From contig JAQCMZ010000031.1 of assembly GCA_028274825.1 (NCBI GenBank), positions 1 through 11,041 on the forward strand: a DNA stretch of 11,041 nucleotides, read 5' to 3'. Each line of letters begins with the position of its first letter. Position 1 is the stretch's first letter. Under the pieces are notes generated by a model. That model was not told where the DNA came from and did no database searches. It saw only the letters and a program-made list of their open reading frames with translations. This stretch comes from Haloferacaceae archaeon. GTDB taxonomy: Archaea; Halobacteriota; Halobacteria; Halobacteriales; Haloferacaceae. Both the position numbers and the translations under genes were made by a program. Positions 5,851-11,041 of this stretch are shown in pieces.

Positions 5851-8406
5851 ATGAGCTCAGAAGACCACCCGTCGGACGGTTCAGGAGAAGAACAGCACGG
5901 TCAATCCGAGGAGAATTTCCCCCTCATGCGGGACGAACAACAGAAAGTTCGAGCGAAACTCGACAATGGCGAAGGCATTGGCTGGGACGGACAGAGCCTT
6001 CGCGGACAGTTCGAAGATCTCGAAGAGAAAACCGACGAAACAGGCCACTACGGGGGATTCGAGAAGCTCTCGCTGAAAGAGGAGAACCCGATCGAATACG
6101 AGCAGATGTTCGCCCAACTACGTGGGGAACTCGTCAACGCGCGCGAGACCTCGAAAGAGGTCGCCGCGACCCCGATCGTCGAACAGGAGGGTGAACTCTG
6201 TTATGGGCTATTCACGCCGGAGGGAGACTCGATTGCCATCTCGACCGGAATCATCGTGCACATTCACACGATGAGCGAGGCGATCAAGTACATGATTAAC
6301 CACGATTACGAGGAGAGTCCGGGGATCGAACCCGGCGATATCTTCGTCAACAACGACACTCACGTGGGGAATGTCCACCCGTGTGATATCGCGACCCTCA
6401 TTCCGATTTTCCACGAGGGCGAACTCATCGCCTGGGCCGGCGGTGTCAACCACGTCATCGACACGGGGGCGGTCGGTCCCGGAAGTATGAATGTCTCCCA
6501 GGCCTCTCGATTCGGCGACGGGGCCTACTACACCGCTCGAAAGATCGGTGAAGATCTCGAGATATACAATTCCTGGAAAAACGACTTCCCGGACAAAACC
6601 AGAACACCAGACTTCCTCAAACTGGACGAGCGGACGCGGATGACTGGCTGTCTGATGATCCGCAATGCGGTGAACGCTCTTATCGACGATTACGGGATCG
6701 AAAAGTTCAAACAGCTGTCTCGTGAGGCGATTGAGGACGGTCGTCGGGGCTTCCGGAGTCGTATCCAGAAGACGATGCTGCCGGGAACCTACAGGGGTGC
6801 ATCCTTTGTCGACGCACTCTACGAGGGGCAGGACAACCTGTCGCGAGCTTACGCCAGCGAAAACCACCTCATGCACGCCCCATCTGAACTGCACGTCCGC
6901 GAGGATGGCTCCTTCCAGGTGTCTTTCGAGGGGGCGAACAAGTGGGGCTGGCATCCGTACAACTGCACGCCAGCGGCTATCCAGGGCGGTATCTGGGTGA
7001 TGCTCACCCAGACGGTCATCCCGAACAAACTGGTCAACGACGGTGCCTACTACAGTTGTGACTTCCACCTCCCAGAAGGCTCCTGGGCGAACACCCAGAA
7101 CACGGAAACGGCACACGCGTACGCGTGGCACTTCCTCGTGTCCGCCTGGGCTCCGCTCTGGCAGCACCTCTCACGAGGCTACTTCTCGCGCGGATTCCGC
7201 GAGGAGATCAACTCCGGAAACGCCAACACTTCAAACTGGCTTCAGGGCGGCGGGATCGACCAGTTCGGCAAGCTTCACGCGGTCAACTCCTTCGAGGCAG
7301 CTTGTGAGGGGACCGGTGCTCGCTACGTTGAGGATGGTGAACCACATGCCGCGGCGATCTGGAATCCTGAGGGCGACAGCGGCGACGCTGAGGTCTGGGA
7401 GATGACCGAACCGCTGCCGTTCCTCGGGCGGAATGTCAAACCTAACACGGGCGGCGCCGGCCGACGGACGGGAGGCGCAGGCTTCGAATCGATGCGAACG
7501 GTCAAAGACGTGAGTCGCTGGTTACTCTACGAGATGGGCAACGGCTACATGTCGAGTGACAGTGGCCTCTTTGGCGGGTATCCAGCCGCCTCGGGCTACA
7601 TTCTCAACGCTCAAGACACCGATCTGAAAGAGCGCTTCGAGAGCGGCGCAGACTATCCGCAGTCTGATTTGGACCCCGAAAGCGGGGACTTCGAGTCCAA
7701 GATCGAAGCCGATGTCACCCGTCGTCCCGAGGGGATCAGTACACCCAAGGAATTCGACGAGTATGACATGTATCTGAATTACCTCCGTGGTGGTTCGGGG
7801 CTCGGTGATCCGCTGGAGCGAGACCCAGAGAAAGTTGTCGAGGATATCCATGACGGCTACGTCCTGCCTCGCCACGCCAAAGACGCCTACGCTGTCGCCG
7901 TCGATCAGGTCGGTACCGAGGCCAAACACAACTCTGCTGTGCAGGGGAACTGGGAACTCGACGAAAAACAGACCGAGAAACTCCGTGCCGAGCGGATGAA
8001 AGAGCGCGCAGAAAAAGCCAAGCCAGTCTCAGAGTGGTACGACAATGAGCGCGTGCGCATCCAAAACGAGGGTCTCATCGAGGACGTCAAAAAGACCTAC
8101 GAGAGCAGTATGCGTATGAGCAAGCAGTTCACCGAGTTCTACCAGGAGTTCTGGGATCTGTCCGCTGACTTCCGGTTCTCGCTGAGCGAAGACGCCGCGA
8201 AGTCACTCGAAAATCGGTTCAAAACCGGTATGAAGAGAAAGTGGAATAACCCAACCAAAAGCCACGAGACGTGGCTCGGAGTCGGCCGAGACGACGAACC
8301 AGAGGTGCCCTACACATGGACCAGCGAGCGGTCGATCCAGGATCTCTCGGGCCCGAGTTCATCGTTCGAACAACCAACTAAGTCACCGGCGACGGATGAC
8401 GACTAA
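5851..8406 (+). CDS. acxB: acetone carboxylase, alpha subunit (hydantoinase B family)
   Basis: This 851-residue protein carries the metal site where acetoacetate is formed. The HyuB-type signature is plain: DIFVNNDTHVGNVHPCD (163-179), WAGGVNHVIDTG (195-206), and later GGAGRRTGGAGFESMR. In the bacterial enzyme, as I recall it, manganese is held by E89, H150, D153 and H175. Here E115, H176, D179 and H201 stand at exactly the same spacing with a shift of 26, so the site appears complete. The protein is about 75 residues longer than the bacterial subunit: about 26 at the acidic N-terminus, the rest further on, including a charged, low-complexity C-terminus ending DDD. This fits haloarchaeal adaptation. 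It lies between acxA and acxC on the same strand, with acxC only 13 bp downstream. Acetophenone carboxylase is a relative, but that complex has more subunits. Confidence 0.92.
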   Translation: MSSEDHPSDGSGEEQHGQSEENFPLMRDEQQKVRAKLDNGEGIGWDGQSLRGQFEDLEEKTDETGHYGGFEKLSLKEENPIEYEQMFAQLRGELVNARETSKEVAATPIVEQEGELCYGLFTPEGDSIAISTGIIVHIHTMSEAIKYMINHDYEESPGIEPGDIFVNNDTHVGNVHPCDIATLIPIFHEGELIAWAGGVNHVIDTGAVGPGSMNVSQASRFGDGAYYTARKIGEDLEIYNSWKNDFPDKTRTPDFLKLDERTRMTGCLMIRNAVNALIDDYGIEKFKQLSREAIEDGRRGFRSRIQKTMLPGTYRGASFVDALYEGQDNLSRAYASENHLMHAPSELHVREDGSFQVSFEGANKWGWHPYNCTPAAIQGGIWVMLTQTVIPNKLVNDGAYYSCDFHLPEGSWANTQNTETAHAYAWHFLVSAWAPLWQHLSRGYFSRGFREEINSGNANTSNWLQGGGIDQFGKLHAVNSFEAACEGTGARYVEDGEPHAAAIWNPEGDSGDAEVWEMTEPLPFLGRNVKPNTGGAGRRTGGAGFESMRTVKDVSRWLLYEMGNGYMSSDSGLFGGYPAASGYILNAQDTDLKERFESGADYPQSDLDPESGDFESKIEADVTRRPEGISTPKEFDEYDMYLNYLRGGSGLGDPLERDPEKVVEDIHDGYVLPRHAKDAYAVAVDQVGTEAKHNSAVQGNWELDEKQTEKLRAERMKERAEKAKPVSEWYDNERVRIQNEGLIEDVKKTYESSMRMSKQFTEFYQEFWDLSADFRFSLSEDAAKSLENRFKTGMKRKWNNPTKSHETWLGVGRDDEPEVPYTWTSERSIQDLSGPSSSFEQPTKSPATDDD

Positions 8407-8412
8407 GAGGTG
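8407..8412 (+). promoter_or_regulatory. Shine-Dalgarno site of acxC
   Basis: GAGGTG begins right after the acxB stop codon and lies 7 nt before the acxC ATG. It is the only clear ribosome binding site in the locus. It supports the chosen start and internal translation of a shared acxBC message. Confidence 0.75.
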
Positions 8413-8419
8413 AATACAG

Positions 8420-8935
8420 ATGCCAGAAAGCTACCCTCGTGAAATAATCGAGGATTTAGTCGACGACAATCTCGAGTGGAACGAACTGCATGACATGATG
8501 AGCGACTTCAAAGACGCGGACCGATTCCAGAAGGTTCGCAGTGTGCTACAGGAGCGGGTCGACTGGGACGACCCGATCGTCATCCCGTATGCGGACCACC
8601 TGTATGTCGTCGCTAAGCCGGAAGACCAGTGGCTGATCAAGTGCGACTGCGGCCACGAGTTCTGTGAACACGACCAGAACTGGAAACACGACGCTCTGAT
8701 CAACGTCCGAGACACGGAGCAGGAGTATCTCGAGATCTACCCTGAAGACATGCACCCTCACCCGGATTACATGGAACTTCGGGAGTACTTTTGCCCCGGC
8801 TGTAAGACGCTTCTCGAAGTGAACAACGTCATGCCCGGCTACCCGATTATCCACGAGTTCGAACCAGATATCGAGACCTTCTACACGGATTGGATCGACG
8901 AGCCAATCCCCTCGGCAGAGTCCCAGTCAGCGTAA
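8420..8935 (+). CDS. acxC: acetone carboxylase, gamma subunit
   Basis: This 171-residue protein is the small third subunit, which sets acetone carboxylase apart from ordinary hydantoinases and oxoprolinases. The length matches the bacterial subunit (about 168). Conserved blocks include the N-terminal helical part with FKDADRFQKVRSVLQER (30-46) and WDDPIVIP (49-56). The first zinc half-site is KCDCGHEFCEHDQNWK (74-89), the second REYFCPGCKTLLEV (121-134), and the closing part is YPIIHEFEPDIETFYTDW (141-158). C75, C77 or C82, C125 and C128 are likely zinc ligands. In bacteria the subunit bridges and stabilises the alpha/beta assembly. Here it follows acxB by 13 bp with a good Shine-Dalgarno site, so it is surely in the same operon. 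Confidence 0.93.
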   Translation: MPESYPREIIEDLVDDNLEWNELHDMMSDFKDADRFQKVRSVLQERVDWDDPIVIPYADHLYVVAKPEDQWLIKCDCGHEFCEHDQNWKHDALINVRDTEQEYLEIYPEDMHPHPDYMELREYFCPGCKTLLEVNNVMPGYPIIHEFEPDIETFYTDWIDEPIPSAESQSA

Positions 8936-8985
8936 GGTCTCGAGAAACCACTCACCGAACCCACAGTAACGTTGTTATCCTTTCG

Positions 8986-9006
8986 CTTCGTACTTTTCTG
9001 ACGAAG
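8986..9006 (+). terminator. possible terminator after acxC
   Basis: CTTCGT (8986-8991) and ACGAAG (9001-9006) pair around the T-rich loop ACTTTTCTG. The site lies 50 bp after the acxC stop, and T-rich stretches (tcctttcg, acttttc) suit archaeal termination. The stem is short, so the T-runs may matter more than the hairpin. Confidence 0.45.
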
Positions 9007-9070
9007 AGTATGCATCTCATCAGATCAGACTCGAATCAGCACTAGCTATCATGAGACGACCATTCGAAGT

Positions 9071-9730
9071 ATGACCGAGCGCCTCAATGATCCGGAACCG
9101 GAACAGTGCAGTCAGGAGATACGCGCCGCGCTCGAGGCCGGACTCGCCCTGTACAACGACGGGGAATACCACGCTGCCCACGACCCACTGGAAGCCGTCT
9201 GGCTCCATCGCGACCACGAGACGGACACTGCGAGGCTCTTACAGGGACTCATACAGCTAACCGCAACTGTCTATCATGCTCGGTCGCGAAACTGGTCGGG
9301 TGCAGCGGGATTGGCGGTATCTGGCCAGGAGTACCTCGACCCTCCAGTTGAGGATCACGGGGTTGATATCGACACTGCGCGAGAGTATCTCAACGCACTC
9401 CACGCTGATCTTGAGTTGATCGACCGCGCTTCGCCGCCACGGCTGTCGTTTCGCGGGACCGTCCCATCACCTGGGAGGCTCAGCCCGGCTGCTGTGGGAC
9501 CTGCAGCGGAGGCGCTAGCAGAAGAATACCAGCGATACGACACCGAGGCAGTTCGGGATGCTACCCGGTATGCCGGTGAACAACGCGGAACCGGTCGAAC
9601 GACGTTTCTCACTCTTCTCGGAGACTTCGTCGAGAATCCCGACGACCGGAACCTGATCCACCAGCGACTCGTCGGACACGTCGAACGCCGCCGGCGAGAA
9701 AGCGACGATGTCGCTGGGCTGTTCGAGTGA
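9071..9730 (+). CDS. DUF309 family protein
   Basis: This 219-residue protein has the two DUF309 signature helices: LYNDGEYHAAHDPLEAVW (27-44), with the family's GEY-x-AH-x-x-LE-x-x-W, and LLQGLIQLTATVYHA (56-70), followed by N-x-x-GA (74-79). The family is all-helical, and its biochemical function is not known to me. The histidine/glutamate set (H34, H37, E41, H69) could hold a metal, as a guess. The C-terminal half (about 110-219) is less conserved, with a proline-rich stretch and an arginine-rich end. It lies 135 bp after acxC beyond a possible terminator, so it is probably its own unit. A seven-codon reading frame (ATG at 9051) ends in an ATGA overlap with the chosen start, which may be chance. 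No link to acetone use is shown. Confidence 0.8.
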   Translation: MTERLNDPEPEQCSQEIRAALEAGLALYNDGEYHAAHDPLEAVWLHRDHETDTARLLQGLIQLTATVYHARSRNWSGAAGLAVSGQEYLDPPVEDHGVDIDTAREYLNALHADLELIDRASPPRLSFRGTVPSPGRLSPAAVGPAAEALAEEYQRYDTEAVRDATRYAGEQRGTGRTTFLTLLGDFVENPDDRNLIHQRLVGHVERRRRESDDVAGLFE

Positions 9731-9740
9731 TATCGAGCAT

Positions 9741-9790
9741 GTGAACTACCCCGCCCTGCTCGGCCGGACGGCCTAAGGGCGGGGCTTCAT
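9741..9790 (-). mobile_element. IS200/IS605-type element end with hairpin
   Basis: Read on the minus strand, this is TGAAGCCCCGCCC, a spacer, GGGCGGGG, then TAGTTCAC, the typical right end of haloarchaeal IS200/IS605 and TnpB elements. The outer stem pairs 9749-9756 with 9777-9784 (8 GC pairs). The usual few-base loop is replaced here by 20 bases that contain a second hairpin, GGCC-GGAC-GGCC (9762-9773 on the plus strand). The GTTCAC end abuts 9741, only ten bases past the DUF309 stop codon, so the element landed next to that gene without cutting it. The other end of the element is not recognised. Confidence 0.7.
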
Positions 9791-10086
9791 ACTTCCACGA
9801 CGCAGTTTGCAGACACCGAATCGGTGTCCGTCGGGAGCGCAGTCTCCACAGGCGTTCCTTTGGAGTGTCCCAGTCCTCGCTGCTCGATGGGGTGATTCCG
9901 TGGGACAGCGCACGCTTCTTGTCGCGTGTGAACGCCGTCCATGTCCGTCAGCTTCGCACGGAGCGAGTCGTTCCGAATGGAACGACGAGCGAGTCGAAGC
10001 CTGCAGGTCAGAACGCCCATCTTGATCTTTCGCTCGGCGTTCAGCAATATAACTGCTTGCGTGGGCGTGTGAGCCTGCCGACGCAC
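9787..10086 (-). pseudogene. remnant of tnpB (IS200/IS605 OrfB) 3' end
   Basis: The minus-strand frame ends with HSKGTPVETALPTDTDSV and then VVEV, just before the element's terminal hairpin. This resembles the variable tail of haloarchaeal TnpB proteins (a recalled resemblance, not searched). Nothing of the catalytic core is present: no RuvC-like DED motifs and no zinc finger. Upstream on the same strand, other frames give protein-like pieces broken by stops (up to about 10340). So at most the last part of the gene survives, with frameshifts. The DNA may instead be kept as, or decayed from, the guide RNA that overlaps tnpB 3' ends. An intact TnpB is excluded. Confidence 0.45.
9961..9996. repeat. 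hairpin flanked by 10-bp direct repeats
   Basis: GTCGTTCC (9967-9974) and GGAACGAC (9979-9986) form a perfect 8-bp stem with a GAAT loop. The sequence GAGCGAGTCG occurs at 9961-9970 and 9987-9996, overlapping the outer part of the hairpin. It lies about 180 bp inside the IS end, in the tnpB tail remnant, where a TnpB guide RNA scaffold would be. A role as scaffold stem is inference. Confidence 0.5.
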
Positions 10087-10502
10087 AGTGTCCGACCAGA
10101 TGATGACGGCGCTGTATCCGCTCCCTACTGCGCTCCTTGTCCGCTGGCGCGGACTGCACTGCGGTGCTCCTCGATCGAGGGGGCTGAACGCCCGTACTCA
10201 GCTAAGTCCGCAGGCGGTTCAGCTTGTGATTCGCCATCACTGCTGGGGATGACTGGAGTTCAAGAAACACAGGAGAACTCTCCCACCGGTCGGACAGAGG
10301 AGACTCTCGATGCGAGGATTCTCGTTTCCTCACACGAGTGAGTAGGACACAAGCCAACAGCTGTCGCCGTGTGACGTGAGTCTCGTCATCGACCACCACT
10401 CTCGCGACCGGAACGGCAGGTTAAACACTTGACTCCCGGCCTGAGAATTCCTCATTGAGTATATGCGAGATGAAAGCCTACGATTTCAAATTTGAGAGGG
10501 TC
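10087..10502. other. gap between the tnpB remnant and the azf-like gene
   Basis: No intact gene is supported. The minus strand from about 10340 to 10090 shows short protein-like stretches in changing frames (for example EETRILASRVSSVRPVGEF), consistent with further decayed transposon coding DNA. From about 10340 to 10502 I see only AT-richer spacer. Plus-strand open frames here are shadows. Confidence 0.4.
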
Positions 10503-11041
10503 TCACTCTGTACAGTCTGTCGGGACACCCTCGAGAGTGTAGTCTGCGGAATTGTCCTGCGGATCGTATCCGAGTGTCTGTTGGGCCCGATCTATCGAGT
10601 AGTACTTTCGGTCGTTATCGGAAATGCCGTACACTATCTCGTAGTCGTACTCGGCGAGTAAACAGCGTTCAAACAGGTGCGCGCAGTCGGCCCACGAGAG
10701 CCACATGGCGTGGCCACGCTCGTAGTCCTGTGGTGGGTGATCCCGCGTGAGATTCCCGATCCGGACACACACCACCGAGATCCCGGTTTCATCGTGATAA
10801 TATCGACCGAGAAGTTCTCCCGTGGCTTTCGAGACACCGTACAGATTGCCCGGTCGTGCGGCTTCGGATCCGTCTAACTGAAGCGGCGTTTTACCTTCAC
10901 GATACATTTCTGGCGTTCGCTCTCCGGTTTCGTACGCGCCAACGGCGTGATTCGAGGATGCGAATATGACTCGGGGGACGGCCTCGTCGAAGGCTGCTTG
11001 ATAGATCGTCTGTGTGCCGTCGATGTTGTTTTCGAGCACAC
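10503..11041 (-). CDS. azf: NAD-dependent glucose-6-phosphate dehydrogenase-like protein (3' part)
   Basis: This is the C-terminal 179 residues or so of an extended short-chain dehydrogenase. The frame is open to the window edge, and the GTG at 11037-11039 is an internal valine, not a start. Visible features are NNIDGT, FASSNHAVGAYET (with the catalytic-region serines), RPGNLYGVSKATGELLGRYY (the active-site Y-x-x-x-K) and VRIGNL, then MWLSWADCAHLF and YDYEIVYGISDNDRKYYS. These blocks match my memory of haloarchaeal Azf, the NAD-dependent glucose-6-phosphate dehydrogenase of the oxidative pentose phosphate pathway. Haloarchaea carry several related sugar and uronate dehydrogenases, so a paralogue with another substrate is possible. 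The NAD-binding Rossmann part lies outside the window. The gene converges on the acx/DUF309 side. Confidence 0.8.
   Translation of the reverse strand, partial: VLENNIDGTQTIYQAAFDEAVPRVIFASSNHAVGAYETGERTPEMYREGKTPLQLDGSEAARPGNLYGVSKATGELLGRYYHDETGISVVCVRIGNLTRDHPPQDYERGHAMWLSWADCAHLFERCLLAEYDYEIVYGISDNDRKYYSIDRAQQTLGYDPQDNSADYTLEGVPTDCTE

Noticed and set aside
6208..7167. 319-codon minus-strand open frame inside acxB
   Set aside because: It is the antisense shadow of a strongly supported gene; GC-rich haloarchaeal genes often leave long antisense frames.
9865..10341. 158-codon plus-strand open frame
   Set aside because: Runs antisense to the tnpB relic, has mixed composition and no domain; relic DNA without selection explains it.
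10455..10661. 68-codon plus-strand frame overlapping the azf-like gene end
   Set aside because: Mostly antisense to a well-supported gene; its hydrophobic make-up comes from the opposite strand.

Overview
The window looks chromosomal and comes from a haloarchaeon (class Halobacteria). The larger proteins are very acidic (rich in D/E). The tRNA has no encoded CCA. There is a bacterio-opsin-activator type (HTH_10) regulator and an Azf-like sugar dehydrogenase, both hallmarks of this class. Promoters look archaeal (TATA boxes), and most genes lack a Shine-Dalgarno sequence. No species can be named from the sequence alone.

Layout. A tRNA-Arg(GCG) gene (75-147) is followed by non-coding DNA that may hold a decayed IS200/IS605-type end (about 241-310). 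A universal stress protein gene (646-1081) is broken by a single-base frameshift near 985-987. A long gap (1082-1794) holds a 19-bp palindrome and a TATA box. Next come two overlapping genes: an HTH_10 regulator (1795-2475) and a short, divergent UspA-like protein (2472-2876). A 650-bp gap follows, with an 11-unit pentanucleotide array (2929-2983) and a likely promoter with a small palindrome.

The core of the window is a three-gene acetone carboxylase locus: acxA (beta, ATP-using, 3527-5701), acxB (alpha, metal site, 5851-8406) and acxC (gamma, zinc-binding, 8420-8935). All three align over their whole length with my memory of the bacterial enzyme. The alpha subunit keeps E115, H176, D179 and H201 at the spacing of the bacterial manganese ligands. 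The gamma subunit keeps its four-cysteine pattern. The predicted reaction is acetone + CO2/bicarbonate + ATP to acetoacetate + AMP + 2 Pi. Acetoacetate would then enter acetyl-CoA metabolism through genes not in this window. The upstream HTH_10/Usp-like pair is a plausible but unproven regulator.

Downstream lies a DUF309 gene (9071-9730). Ten bases past its stop sits the hairpin end of an IS200/IS605-type element, with a broken tnpB tail and possibly its guide RNA scaffold (minus strand, 9741 to about 10340). The window closes with the 3' part of an azf-like NAD-dependent glucose-6-phosphate dehydrogenase gene on the minus strand (10503 to the edge).
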